From positions 57,708 through 121,707 of the forward strand of contig NZ_JAUCMW010000015.1 of assembly GCF_030372765.1 (NCBI RefSeq): a DNA stretch of 64,000 nucleotides. The letters run 5' to 3'. A model generated the notes under the pieces. It was not told the origin of the DNA. It worked only from the letters and a program-made list of their open reading frames with translations, and did no database searches. Both the position numbers and the translations under genes were made by a program. Shown here one piece after another: positions 9,987 through 18,958 of this stretch. The DNA is from Labilibaculum sp. K2S (GTDB taxonomy: Bacteria; Bacteroidota; Bacteroidia; Bacteroidales; Marinifilaceae). How positions within the stretch are numbered: the first letter of the stretch is position 1; each line of letters opens with the position of its first letter.

Positions 9987-10931
9987 ATGCTGGAAGTATC
10001 AAAATATATTAAAGACCTTTTATTTATTCATGATTGCGTGATATTACCTGGGTTTGGTGGATTTGTTGCCAACTATAAACCTGCTAATATCGACGATAAT
10101 TTGAATATTGTTTTTCCTCCATCCAAAGCTATTGGATTTAACCGTAATTTATCGAAGAATGATGGTTTGCTGATTAATAGATTGGCTGAATCGGAAAATC
10201 TGAGTTATTCAGAGGCTGAAAAATCTGTTCAGTTTTTTACTGAAGATATCCGTGTACGAATACAGCGTGGCGAAAGAGTTGTGTTGGATCAGATAGGATG
10301 TTTTTATAATGACAGAAGGCATAACATGCTGTTTGAGCCTTCAAAAGAGCTTAATTATTTGGTAGATGCATTTGGTTTGGAGCAAATAGATCTTCCTAAA
10401 CTATCCTTATCTATAGAAGAAAAAATTCATCCGTCAATTATATCTCAAGCTAAAGTAAGGACACTTTTTACGACAAAACGTTTGTGGTATGCTGCAGCAG
10501 CTATTCCTTTTGTATTGACAATTGCCTTGCTTCCGATGAATTCTGAACGTTCATTCCTTGGTAACGAAGCTTCTATGGGAATGATGGAAGGAAAGAAAGA
10601 AATTACAGAGAAAATTATTCAATTAAAACCTGTAATTTCTCCACCGGAAGAAATGGTGATATTTGAGCCTAAGCTTACAAAAGAAGTGAAACTGGATGAG
10701 TTGTGTGAAGGCAGATTTTATTTGATTTCGGGTAGTTTTACTTCAATGAAAAATGCAGAAATATTAAAACAGGAATTGATTTCTAAATCTTATCCTGCTG
10801 TGATAATTAAAAATAAAAATTTGTATTCTGTTGCGATCAATCAATTTGAGAAGAGAACAGATGCAGATCAATTTAAAAAGAAGGTAATTGCTAAGAATTC
10901 AAAAGCTTACTGCTGGGTTCTGAAAAAATAA
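9987..10931 (+). CDS. HU-CCDC81-type / SPOR domain membrane protein
   Basis: Predicted single-span inner-membrane protein with a cytoplasmic N-terminal pair of HU-CCDC81-like domains (LEVSKYIKDLLFIHDCVILPGFGGFVANY; later QRGERVVLDQIGCFYND). A transmembrane segment follows near residues 165-190 (RLWYAAAAIPFVLTIALLPM), then a C-terminal SPOR domain (FYLISGSFTSMKNAE, AVIIKNKNLYSVAINQF) in the periplasm that should bind denuded glycan strands. The start is set at the ATG at 9987: the TTG at 9978 lies inside the -7 box of a well-matched promoter and cannot be used. SPOR domains usually mark septal peptidoglycan; what the HU-like domains bind is not known. Confidence 0.85.
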   Translation: MLEVSKYIKDLLFIHDCVILPGFGGFVANYKPANIDDNLNIVFPPSKAIGFNRNLSKNDGLLINRLAESENLSYSEAEKSVQFFTEDIRVRIQRGERVVLDQIGCFYNDRRHNMLFEPSKELNYLVDAFGLEQIDLPKLSLSIEEKIHPSIISQAKVRTLFTTKRLWYAAAAIPFVLTIALLPMNSERSFLGNEASMGMMEGKKEITEKIIQLKPVISPPEEMVIFEPKLTKEVKLDELCEGRFYLISGSFTSMKNAEILKQELISKSYPAVIIKNKNLYSVAINQFEKRTDADQFKKKVIAKNSKAYCWVLKK

Positions 10932-10937
10932 TAATCT

Positions 10938-10971
10938 AAAAAAACGCTTTCTATCGGAAAGCGTTTTTTTT
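10938..10971 (+). terminator. Bidirectional terminator between the HU/SPOR gene and metG
   Basis: AAAAAACGCTTTC/GGAAAGCGTTTTTTTT hairpin with a TATC loop. A and T runs on both sides allow it to serve both convergent genes. Confidence 0.88.
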
Positions 10972-10993
10972 ATCTTAAATTTTCAGTCCTGAA

Positions 10994-13024
10994 TTATCTG
11001 ATTTCAGAACCGGGTTTTATATTTTGATCCGGAGAAACAAAAGATAATTTTCCATCGGCATCTTCAGCCATCAAAATCATCCCCTGAGATTCAATTCCTT
11101 TTAATTGTTTTGGCTCCAGATTCACTAGTATACTAACCTGCTTGCCAATAATTTCTTCAGGTTTGTAGTGTTCTGCAATGCCGGAAACAATAGTTCTTTG
11201 ATCAATTCCAGTATCAACAGTTAGCTTTAAAAGCTTTTTTGTTTTTGCCACCTTTTCAGCAGCTGTAATTGTTCCAACACGAACATCCAGCTTCATGAAA
11301 TCATCGAAGTTGATATTTTCTTTGGCTGGAGCAACTACTTTTTTCTCTGCTTCGTTAGCTGCTTTTGTTGCCAAAAGCTTGTCTACCTGAGCTTGTATTG
11401 TTTCATCTTCAATTTTTTCGAAAAGTAACGATACTGTATTTATTCGATGACCATCTGCTATAACATTAGCACCAATATTTTCCCAGGCCAGAACTTCGAT
11501 GTTCAAAAACTCACGAAGTTTGTTGGCAGTAAATGGCAAAAACGGCTCGATTAAGGTCGACAGATTAGCTGTAATCTGAAGACTAATATTCATGATCGTT
11601 TTAACTCTTTCTTCATCTGTCTTAATCAGTTTCCATGGTTCTGTATCTGCTAAATACTTATTTCCCAAGCGCGCTAAATTCATTGCTTCTTTTAGTGCTT
11701 CACGGAAATGGTAAGTTTCAAGGTTTTTTTCCACTTGTTCTTTAAGAACAGGAATCTGGGCTAATGTTTCTTTATCGAAATCGGTTAATTCTCCTTGTGC
11801 AGGAATTATTCCATTGTAGTATTTGTGAGTAAGAACTAAAGCACGATTCACAAAGTTTCCTAGAATTGCTACCAGCTCATTGTTGTTTCTTGCCTGAAAA
11901 TCTTTCCAGGTAAAGTCATTATCTTTAGTTTCCGGAGCATTTGCAGTCAAAACATATCTTAAAACGTCTTGCTTATCTGGGAATTCCTCCAAATATTCAT
12001 GCAGCCAAACTGCCCAATTTCTACTTGTCGAAATTTTGTCCCCTTCCAGGTTTAAGAATTCGTTGGCAGGAACATTTTCTGGTAAAATATAAGATCCTTC
12101 AGCCTTAAGCATAGCTGGGAAAATAATGCAATGGAATACGATATTGTCTTTTCCAATGAAATGAACCATTTTCGAATCATCAGCTTTCCAGTATTTTTCC
12201 CAATCAGGGGTTAATTCTTTTGTGGCCGAAATATATCCTATTGGAGCATCGAACCAAACGTAAAGAACTTTTCCTTCTGCGCCTTCAGCAGGAACAGGAA
12301 CACCCCAATTTAAATCACGGGTTACTGCTCGTGGATGCAATCCGGTATCCAACCATGATTTACATTGTCCGTAAACATTTGGTTTCCATTCTTTATGATC
12401 TTCTAAAATCCATTTCTTTAGATCATTCTCATATTTATCTAAAGGTAAATACCAGTGTTTGGTTTCTTTTAATTCTGGCTTATTTCCTGTAATCGAAGAG
12501 GTAGGATTGATTAGATCAGTTGCATTTAGTGAAGTTCCGCAACTTTCGCATTGGTCACCATATGCACCGTCGTTGTTACAATGAGGACAAGTTCCGGTAA
12601 TATATCTGTCTGCAAGGAATTGATTTGCAACAGCATCATAATATTGCTCACTTGTTTTTACGATAAACTCACCTTTTTCATTTAAGGTCTTAAAAAATTC
12701 AGAGGCAGTTTCGTGGTGTGTTTCTGAACTTGTTCTGGAATAAATGTCAAACGTAATTCCGAACTTCTCAAATGAATCTTTTATGATATTGTGATATTTA
12801 TCCACAACATCCTGCGGGGTAATACCTTCCTTTTGTGCCTTAATAGTAATAGGTACACCATGTTCGTCTGAACCTCCAATTAGTAGTACATCTTCTCCTT
12901 TCATTCTAAGGTATCTTGTGTAGATATCTGCAGGAACATATACTCCAGCCAAATGACCAATATGAACCGGTCCGTTTGCATAAGGTAAAGCCGTGGTTAC
13001 AAGTGTTCTATTAAATTTCTTCAT
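10994..13024 (-). CDS. metG: Methionyl-tRNA synthetase with C-terminal tRNA-binding domain
   Basis: Charges tRNA-Met. The 676-residue protein has HIGH as HIGHL (residues 22-26), a zinc-knuckle pair (CPHC and CESC, about 144-165), the KMSKS loop as KISTS near 333, an anticodon-binding helical domain, and a C-terminal EMAP/Trbp111-like domain ([11 protein letters not shown]...SGIAEHY) that gives tRNA affinity and dimerisation. A TATCTTTG -7 box lies on the minus strand at plus coordinates 13142-13149. Convergent with the HU/SPOR gene. Confidence 0.98.
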   Translation of the reverse strand: MKKFNRTLVTTALPYANGPVHIGHLAGVYVPADIYTRYLRMKGEDVLLIGGSDEHGVPITIKAQKEGITPQDVVDKYHNIIKDSFEKFGITFDIYSRTSSETHHETASEFFKTLNEKGEFIVKTSEQYYDAVANQFLADRYITGTCPHCNNDGAYGDQCESCGTSLNATDLINPTSSITGNKPELKETKHWYLPLDKYENDLKKWILEDHKEWKPNVYGQCKSWLDTGLHPRAVTRDLNWGVPVPAEGAEGKVLYVWFDAPIGYISATKELTPDWEKYWKADDSKMVHFIGKDNIVFHCIIFPAMLKAEGSYILPENVPANEFLNLEGDKISTSRNWAVWLHEYLEEFPDKQDVLRYVLTANAPETKDNDFTWKDFQARNNNELVAILGNFVNRALVLTHKYYNGIIPAQGELTDFDKETLAQIPVLKEQVEKNLETYHFREALKEAMNLARLGNKYLADTEPWKLIKTDEERVKTIMNISLQITANLSTLIEPFLPFTANKLREFLNIEVLAWENIGANVIADGHRINTVSLLFEKIEDETIQAQVDKLLATKAANEAEKKVVAPAKENINFDDFMKLDVRVGTITAAEKVAKTKKLLKLTVDTGIDQRTIVSGIAEHYKPEEIIGKQVSILVNLEPKQLKGIESQGMILMAEDADGKLSFVSPDQNIKPGSEIR

Positions 13025-13141
13025 TTGTGATTATATTTTTTCTTAAGGAATTGCCTTTTATTGTTTTGAGATTAAGGATTCCTCTGTTAATTTTGTTTAC
13101 TGATTATTGTTCAAAACTTTGACTTTTGGTCGAATTGTTTG

Positions 13142-13149
13142 CAAAGATA
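13142..13149 (-). promoter_or_regulatory. -7 box (TATCTTTG) upstream of metG
   Basis: Exact TAnnTTTG on the minus strand about 118 bp before the metG ATG. No good TTG at the standard spacing. Confidence 0.4.
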
Positions 13150-13229
13150 AGATAGAATTGGCAAAAATGTAGTTATCCATTTGTATTTTATTCTTAATTT
13201 GTTCTTACTTCAAAAAAAACTAAATAGAT

Positions 13230-14144
13230 ATGTATCAGCCGGCTGCTTTAGTAAAAGGAGATAAAATTGGAATCATATCGCCTGCGGGAAAAATTAATCC
13301 CGAAAAGGTGGGAATTGCTGTTGTTAGGTTGGAAGATGCGGGCTACAAAGTCGTTCTGGGTAATCATGTTTTTGATGTTGAAAATCAATTTGCAGGCAGT
13401 GATATGAATCGGTTGTGTGACTTTCAGCTTATGTTAGATGATCCCGAAATAAAAGCAATTCTCTGTGCCAGAGGTGGATATGGTAGTGTGCGAATATTGG
13501 AGCATTTAGATTTTGACTTGTTTATTCGCAATCCAAAATGGATCGTGGGATATAGCGATATTACTGTATTTCATAGCTATTTGAACAACATATTAGGAGT
13601 GGAAAGTTTACATGGGATTATGCCTGTTAATTTTCCTTCAGAGAAGGAGGAAGAGAATAATTCGGTATCAACTCTTTTGCATTCATTAGCTGGTGATTTG
13701 GAAAATTATGAAATTTCTTCTCACGAATTAAATCGAAATGGGGTAACAGAGGGAGAATTGATTGGGGGAAATTTATCTATTCTTTATAGTTTACGGGGAA
13801 CCGTAATGGATTTTGAATCGGATGGGAAAATTCTTTTTATTGAGGATGTTGGAGAAGAATTGTATCATTTGGATCGAATGATGAAGAATTTGAAAATGGG
13901 TGGTAAATTATCTGAACTTCAGGGATTTATTGTTGGAGGGATGAGCGATATGAAGGCTGGAAATCCTGATTTTGGGAAAACTGCTTATGAAATCATTTTA
14001 GAGTCCGTTGAGAATTATTCTTATCCGGTTGTTTTCGATTTTCCTGCCGGTCATATCAAGGAAAATTGGGCTTTGCCGTTTGGAAGATTTTTAAGGTTGA
14101 ATGTAAGTGAAAAAGGAGTGAAGTTTACATGGGATAAATGTTAG
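13230..14144 (+). CDS. ldcA: LD-carboxypeptidase (peptidase family S66)
   Basis: Serine carboxypeptidase that removes the terminal D-Ala from the tetrapeptide during murein recycling. The 304-residue length fits. Motifs visible: GDKIGIISPAG at the start, ARGGYGSVRIL, the nucleophile in VGYSDIT, and the Glu/His partners in FIEDVGEELYHLDRMM and PAGHIKENWALPFG. No signal peptide, so a cytoplasmic recycling role is likely. The stop is 14 bp before the YraN start, forming a two-gene unit. Confidence 0.92.
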   Translation: MYQPAALVKGDKIGIISPAGKINPEKVGIAVVRLEDAGYKVVLGNHVFDVENQFAGSDMNRLCDFQLMLDDPEIKAILCARGGYGSVRILEHLDFDLFIRNPKWIVGYSDITVFHSYLNNILGVESLHGIMPVNFPSEKEEENNSVSTLLHSLAGDLENYEISSHELNRNGVTEGELIGGNLSILYSLRGTVMDFESDGKILFIEDVGEELYHLDRMMKNLKMGGKLSELQGFIVGGMSDMKAGNPDFGKTAYEIILESVENYSYPVVFDFPAGHIKENWALPFGRFLRLNVSEKGVKFTWDKC

Positions 14145-14158
14145 GGAATGGAATAATT

Positions 14159-14524
14159 ATGGCTGCACACAATGACTTAGGGAAAATGGGGGAAGACCTT
14201 GCTGCGAAGCATCTGCTTGAAAATGGATATAAAATTCTGGATCGTAATTGGATCTATCAAAAGAAGGAGTTGGATATTGTAGCTGTAAAAGATGATCTTT
14301 TGGTTGTTGTGGAAGTAAAATCGAGATCAACCGAATATTTTGAGCACCCGGCTGATGCCATTACACTCTCAAAAATTAAATTTTTGGTACGCGCAACACA
14401 GGGGTATGTCGATTTAAAAGAAATAGTACAAGAAGTACGATTTGATGTAATAAGTGTGATAAAAAAAGAGTCAAAATTTGTAATTGAACACATCGAAGAT
14501 GCTTTTAGCGCACCAGTTGATTAA
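14159..14524 (+). CDS. yraN: YraN/UPF0102 family endonuclease-like protein
   Basis: Small conserved protein with a restriction-endonuclease-like fold: GKMGEDLAAKHLLENGYKILDRNW, then the core KKELDIVAVKDDLLVVVEVKSRS, which holds the D-(E)xK nuclease signature. Its cellular role is unresolved; a link to Holliday junctions has been proposed for the family. I start it at the ATG at 14159 (121 residues); the ATG at 14138 overlaps the previous gene and adds seven non-conserved residues. Its last 4 bp overlap the convergent response-regulator gene. Confidence 0.88.
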   Translation: MAAHNDLGKMGEDLAAKHLLENGYKILDRNWIYQKKELDIVAVKDDLLVVVEVKSRSTEYFEHPADAITLSKIKFLVRATQGYVDLKEIVQEVRFDVISVIKKESKFVIEHIEDAFSAPVD

Positions 14525-14922
14525 TCGGCAAGATATTTATCGATAGTTGATAAAAGTTCCTCAAAACGAATTGGTTTGGATAGATAATCGTCACATCCGG
14601 CATCCAATATGCGTTCCTTGTCCCCTTCAAGTGCATATGCAGTTTGAGCAATAATTGGAATTTTTTTATGATTTTTTTTGATTCTGCGGGTGGCTTCACA
14701 CCCGTCCATTATAGGTAATCTAATATCCATTAAAATGACATCGATATCATCTGATTCTTCAATGATATCAACCGCTTCTTTACCATTTTTCGCCCACAAC
14801 AGTTTCGACTCAGTTCTACTTAGAGCTGCATCGAAAAACATGTTGTTTATCTCTTCATCTTCAACAATGAGAATTCGTTTGTTTTTCCAATTGTATTTTT
14901 GGGCGTAGCCAGTTTCTTTCAT
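14521..14922 (-). CDS. Single-domain response regulator (REC only)
   Basis: 133 residues consisting of one receiver domain with no output domain: acidic pair in VEDEE (21-24), phospho-acceptor Asp66 in LMDIRLPIMDG, Thr in QTAYA, and Lys in LSKPI. The N-terminus (YNWKNKRILIVEDE) matches the start of receiver domains normally fused to the end of hybrid sensor kinases. A second gene of the same type lies at 58937. No kinase is adjacent. Probably a phosphorelay intermediate or a CheY-like protein acting by protein contact; partner unknown. The 3' end overlaps yraN by 4 bp. Confidence 0.9.
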   Translation of the reverse strand: MKETGYAQKYNWKNKRILIVEDEEINNMFFDAALSRTESKLLWAKNGKEAVDIIEESDDIDVILMDIRLPIMDGCEATRRIKKNHKKIPIIAQTAYALEGDKERILDAGCDDYLSKPIRFEELLSTIDKYLAD

Positions 14923-15170
14923 GAGTATATCTATCTATTTCTTACTTTTCTGTGAACTAAATATACAAAATTGAGAGAAGTAAAAAAAAAATCATTTGTT
15001 TCTTGGTTAAAAATATTTTTTTAGCGTTTAACAAAAGCCTCGTTAGTACTATTAACAGTTGAATTCTGTTTATAGCAAGGAGGTTTATGTTTGCAAATTT
15101 ACAGGGACTTAAGAACCACATTTGTCTTCATCTTAATACATGAAAATTTAGGCTTTTATTTAAAAGTATT

Positions 15171-15178
15171 TATATTTG
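15171..15178 (+). promoter_or_regulatory. -7 box (TATATTTG) ahead of the MmcQ/YjbR gene
   Basis: Exact TAnnTTTG, 40 bp before the ATG at 15218. It supports that start, because the earlier in-frame TTG at 15176 falls inside the box. The remaining gap from 14923 shows no gene. Confidence 0.5.
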
Positions 15179-15217
15179 TTTTCATTGTTTAAATTGCAAT
15201 CTAACAAATATATACAA

Positions 15218-15574
15218 ATGAATATTGAGGAATTAAGAGAGTATTGTCTTTCAAAAATTGCTGTAAGTGAGGGATTTCCATTTGATGAGGAAACCTTGGT
15301 TTTTAAGGTGTTGGATAAAATGTTTTTGCTCACAAATATAACAGGTGAACTTCAAATGAATGTGAAGTGTGACCCCGAAAAAGCCATTGAGTTACGGGAG
15401 ATGTATTCTTCGGTATTGCCTGGATATCATATGAATAAAAAATATTGGAATACGGTTGTATTAAATGGTAGTGTATCTGACAGGCAACTTGAAGAATGGA
15501 TTAACGACTCGTATGATCAGGTTGTGAATAAGATGACTAAAAAGAAACAGAATGAATTAATGAATTTGAAATAG
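15218..15574 (+). CDS. MmcQ/YjbR family protein
   Basis: 118-residue protein of the CyaY-like-fold MmcQ/YjbR family: MNIEELREYCLSK start, GFPFDEETLVFKVLDKMF, LQMNVKCDPEKAIELRE, and the family-typical PGYHMNKKYWNTVVLNG followed by ISDSYDQV-like WINDSYDQVV. Members are often called DNA-binding, but the function is not established. The start at 15218 is chosen because the longer frame begins within the predicted promoter. No operon partner; the C1 peptidase begins about 60 bp later on the same strand. Confidence 0.88.
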   Translation: MNIEELREYCLSKIAVSEGFPFDEETLVFKVLDKMFLLTNITGELQMNVKCDPEKAIELREMYSSVLPGYHMNKKYWNTVVLNGSVSDRQLEEWINDSYDQVVNKMTKKKQNELMNLK

Positions 15575-15632
15575 ACTAAATAATAAGGTCCTTTAGATTA
15601 TAATATACTAACAACAAATAAGTACTAAAACG

Positions 15633-16814
15633 ATGAAGAAAACATTTTTAACAATCATTATTCTTGCCTTTTTTAGTGTTAATCTGACGATAGCACAAGA
15701 AACAACGAAAGAGGAAAAGGTTTATTCTACATTGGTAGATATTCCTACAACATCAGTTAAAAATCAGCAAAGTACAGGAACCTGCTGGTGCTTTGCCGGA
15801 ATCTCGTATATCGAAACAGAATTACTGCGCATGGGAGCTCCAGCGATTGATTTATCAGAAATGTATATTGTTCGATTAGCTTATTCTCAGAAAGCCAAAA
15901 GATATTTTCGTTATCATGGCAAAGGAAACTATAGTGAAGGCGGACAAGCTCATGATGTTCTAAATGTGGTAAAAGAAAATGGATTTGTTCCGGAAAGTGT
16001 TTATTCCGGGAATAGGTATGGCGGCGGTTTTCACATCCATAAAGAGATGGTTCAATCGACCAAAGCTATGCTGGATGAGGTTATTAAAAATCCAAATAGA
16101 AAAATCACACCTGTTTGGGAGGAATCTGTAAATGCAGTGTTGGATACTTATATGGGAAAAGTGCCGAGTAATTTTGAATTGGATGGAGTTGAATATACTC
16201 CTGTTTCTTATGCAGAGAAGTTTGGCTTTAATCCGAATGATTACATTGAATTGACTTCTTATAATCATCATCCTTTTTATCAGAAAATTAATTTGGAGAT
16301 TCCGGATAATTGGTCAGATGATTTGTATTATAATGTACCAATGGATGATATGATGGAGGTAATTAACTATGCTCTTAATAATGGCTTTTCAGTTTGTTGG
16401 GACGGCGATGTCAGCGAAAAAGGATTTTCTCATCGAAATGGGTATGCTGTTTTGCCATCAGAAAAAACTGTAGATATGACTGATTCTGAAATTGCAAAGT
16501 GGGAAAAAGATATTGCAAAGTATGAAAAAGGAAAAAGTAAAAAAGATATTGAGCCCGAAGTAAGTCAAGAGCTTCGTCAGGTCACCTTTGATGATTTTGA
16601 AACGACAGATGATCATTTGATGCATTTAACAGGAATTGTTAAGGATCAGTATGGAACGATTTATTATAAAACAAAAAATTCCTGGGCCGAAAACAGCAAT
16701 CAATTTGGTGGCTATTTAAACATGAGTGAAGCTTATGTGAAGCTTAAAACGGTTGCTGTAATGGTTCATAAAGATGCCATACCTAAAGAATTGAGAAAGA
16801 AATTGGGATTGTAA
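15633..16814 (+). CDS. Secreted C1 (bleomycin hydrolase-like) cysteine peptidase
   Basis: Papain-fold aminopeptidase C/bleomycin hydrolase relative. A signal peptide (residues 1-21, ending LTIAQ) sends it to the periplasm or beyond, unlike cytoplasmic PepC. Catalytic residues visible: Cys51 in GTCWCFAG, His in DHLMHLTGIV, Asn in KNSWAENSNQFGG. The 393-residue length is shorter than classical PepC (about 450). Final residues are AIPKELRKKLGL. Substrate unknown; a role in peptide scavenging is likely. A terminator follows. Confidence 0.9.
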   Translation: MKKTFLTIIILAFFSVNLTIAQETTKEEKVYSTLVDIPTTSVKNQQSTGTCWCFAGISYIETELLRMGAPAIDLSEMYIVRLAYSQKAKRYFRYHGKGNYSEGGQAHDVLNVVKENGFVPESVYSGNRYGGGFHIHKEMVQSTKAMLDEVIKNPNRKITPVWEESVNAVLDTYMGKVPSNFELDGVEYTPVSYAEKFGFNPNDYIELTSYNHHPFYQKINLEIPDNWSDDLYYNVPMDDMMEVINYALNNGFSVCWDGDVSEKGFSHRNGYAVLPSEKTVDMTDSEIAKWEKDIAKYEKGKSKKDIEPEVSQELRQVTFDDFETTDDHLMHLTGIVKDQYGTIYYKTKNSWAENSNQFGGYLNMSEAYVKLKTVAVMVHKDAIPKELRKKLGL

Positions 16815-16834
16815 TAAGGATTGGTAAATAAGTG

Positions 16835-16865
16835 AAAGGATGTTCGTTGGACATCCTTTTTTTTG
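16835..16865 (+). terminator. Terminator after the C1 peptidase
   Basis: AAAGGATGT/ACATCCTTT hairpin followed by a run of eight T. Confidence 0.88.
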
Positions 16866-17018
16866 TATCAGTGATTTAAAAATTTGAATTTTATTTTGTG
16901 CATTAAAAAGTAAATTTTAGATCGTTTAAGGAAAATACTTGGTTGATAATTAGCATTATTCTGAAAATAATTTATAATATTGTTAGACCTGTTTTAATAT
17001 TATTAACCACTACCAATT

Positions 17019-17573
17019 ATGAAAACCTTTGATCAAACTTTCCTAAAGTTATTTAGGAATGGTAATCAGGACTCATTTAAAATCTTGTACGACAAGTATT
17101 TTGATGCGCTGTTTCTGTTTGGTAATAAATATGTTTCGGCACAAGATGTTGTTGAAGATATAATTCAGGAAAGTTTTATTAAAATTTGGGAAAAAAGATC
17201 ATCTTTTTATCATGAAGGGGCAATGCGCGCATTTTTGTACAAAACAGTTCGTAATTCATGCTTAAATCAAATTGAACATCAAAAAGTCCGTAAATCTTAC
17301 GAGGGGCAATCCGATAAAAATATCTGTGATGAGGATTACTTTCTTCATAATGTGATTGAAGAAGAAGTGAGTCGAATTATTAAGGAAACAGTTCATAAAT
17401 TGCCTGAATCAGCCAGATTAATTTACTTATTAAGCCTAAAGGGATTAAAAAATGCTGAAATAGCTGAAGATTTGGATATATCTATCAATACTGTTAAGAC
17501 GCAAAAGCAAAGAGCAAGTAAATTTTTAAAAGAGAATTTAAAGAATTTGTTCTCGATTCTATACTTCATTTAG
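17019..17573 (+). CDS. ECF RNA polymerase sigma factor
   Basis: 184-residue sigma-70 family factor with region 2 (FLFGNKYVSAQDVVEDIIQESFIKIWEKR, about residues 31-60) and region 4 (LPESARLIYLLSLKGLKNAEIAEDLDISINTVKTQKQRA, about 125-165). There is no region 3, as expected for an ECF factor. It sits directly ahead of FecR and SusC genes, the standard cell-surface signalling arrangement of Bacteroidota. It should activate the following uptake genes when the SusC N-terminal domain signals substrate binding. A terminator separates it from fecR. Confidence 0.95.
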   Translation: MKTFDQTFLKLFRNGNQDSFKILYDKYFDALFLFGNKYVSAQDVVEDIIQESFIKIWEKRSSFYHEGAMRAFLYKTVRNSCLNQIEHQKVRKSYEGQSDKNICDEDYFLHNVIEEEVSRIIKETVHKLPESARLIYLLSLKGLKNAEIAEDLDISINTVKTQKQRASKFLKENLKNLFSILYFI

Positions 17574-17595
17574 AATTGAGTAGAAGCGAAATATT

Positions 17596-17638
17596 AAAAA
17601 GGGTGGTAAAAGTTAAAACTTTTGTCACCCTTTTTTTC
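17596..17638 (+). terminator. Terminator between sigma factor and fecR genes
   Basis: Long hairpin pairing GGGTGGTAAAAGTT with AACTTTTGTCACCC, then TTTTTTT. Its presence implies that fecR has its own promoter or that read-through is partial. Confidence 0.82.
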
Positions 17639-17685
17639 ATGTCACCTGTTATAATAAATGTTAATCGCACACAGAAAATTGTAAT

Positions 17686-18864
17686 ATGACTAATTTACCA
17701 TCTGGTTTTAAAATTGCAGATTTAATTGTGAAGAGGCTTGAGGGGAAGCTGAACGCAGAAGAAGAGCAGTTTTTGGAGGAATGGAAATACGCGAGAGAGG
17801 AAAATCTTGTGCTTTTTCATAAACTTGCTCAAAACCCGGAGAAACTGTACTTCAAGAAAGAAGTAAAACTTGAAAGTGCAAATAAAGAAGATGTTTGGAG
17901 GCAAATACAAACTAAAGTACGAAGAGACAGGCGAATTCAATTAAAGCAACAGGTAATGAAAATTGCTGTAATGCTGATTGTTGCCGTAGGTGTTGGAGGC
18001 TTTTTGTATACTATTAGCAACAATCCTGTTCACGATGAGCCCATTGCTATTTTGCCTGGTAAAAATCAAGCCCTGCTGGTATTAAGCGGTGGTGAGAAAT
18101 ATCAGTTGAGCGAGAAAGTTAATCTGGAAGAAAAAGGTATGCAGATATCTAATAATTCTAAAGAGTTGGTTTATAGTAAGGTTGCAAAAAATGTAAGTGA
18201 GGAACAGCTGACATACAATACCATTATTATTCCCAAAGGCGGTGAATACAAGCTGACACTTGCTGATGGAACTAAGATTTGGTTGAATTCAAATTCTAAA
18301 TTGAGATATCCTTCTCAGTTTGGAACGGGAGTGAGAAAAGTACAATTGGAAGGGGAAGCCTTTTTTCAGGTGGCAAAAGATAAGGAACATCCATTTATTG
18401 TTGATGTAACTACTGCTGAGGTTAAAGTTTTAGGAACGTCCTTTAATGTAAATGCATATAACGATCAGGATGAGATTTTCACGACTTTGGTTGAAGGCAA
18501 GGTTGAGGTTAACGATGATTTTCGTGGTACTAGTCAGAAATTATTACCGAATGATCAATTGTGTTTTAATAAATTGAATGGTAAAACTTCAAAAAAGATT
18601 GTTGACACAAGATTATATACGGCTTGGAAAGACGGACGTTTTGTTTTCGAAAACAAAAATTTGGAGGATATAATGATTAGATTGTCAAGATGGTATGATG
18701 TTGATGTGTTTTTCTTGACCAATTCCATAAAACAATTAAAATACACAGGAGATGTTGCCCGCTATGATAATATTAACAGCATTCTTGATATGATAGAAGT
18801 AACTGAAAAAGTAAAATTCACAATAAAAGGTCGTAGTGTTATGATCGAAGAAAATCGCAAATAA
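17686..18864 (+). CDS. FecR-family anti-sigma factor
   Basis: Inner-membrane anti-sigma factor paired with the preceding ECF sigma. The cytoplasmic N-terminal region (1-85, including LNAEEEQFLEEWKYA) is followed by one membrane span near 90-108 (IAVMLIVAVGVGGFLYTI). The periplasmic FecR domain (TIIIPKGGEYKLTLADGTKIWLNSNS, GEAFFQVAKDKEHPFIVDV, VLGTSFNVNAY) comes next, then the Bacteroidota-type C-terminal domain DUF4974 (NLEDIMIRLSRWYDVDVFF). It is expected to receive the signal from the N-terminal domain of the SusC protein encoded next. Confidence 0.95.
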   Translation: MTNLPSGFKIADLIVKRLEGKLNAEEEQFLEEWKYAREENLVLFHKLAQNPEKLYFKKEVKLESANKEDVWRQIQTKVRRDRRIQLKQQVMKIAVMLIVAVGVGGFLYTISNNPVHDEPIAILPGKNQALLVLSGGEKYQLSEKVNLEEKGMQISNNSKELVYSKVAKNVSEEQLTYNTIIIPKGGEYKLTLADGTKIWLNSNSKLRYPSQFGTGVRKVQLEGEAFFQVAKDKEHPFIVDVTTAEVKVLGTSFNVNAYNDQDEIFTTLVEGKVEVNDDFRGTSQKLLPNDQLCFNKLNGKTSKKIVDTRLYTAWKDGRFVFENKNLEDIMIRLSRWYDVDVFFLTNSIKQLKYTGDVARYDNINSILDMIEVTEKVKFTIKGRSVMIEENRK

Positions 18865-18867
18865 AAA

Positions 18868-18897
18868 AGCCGGAGTTTGCAGCCACAAACCCCGGCA
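18868..18897 (+). terminator. Hairpin between fecR and susC
   Basis: GCCGGAGTTTG/CAAACCCCGGC with one mismatch. It is followed by AAAGTC rather than a T-tract, so it is either a weak attenuator or an mRNA-stabilising hairpin in the susC leader. A second small stem, CATTTCT/AGAAATG (about 18909-18930), lies just before susC. Confidence 0.5.
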
Positions 18898-18958
18898 AAG
18901 TCAATAAACATTTCTTTTTGAGGAGAAATGTAGTACTAACCAAATCACATTCAAAATT

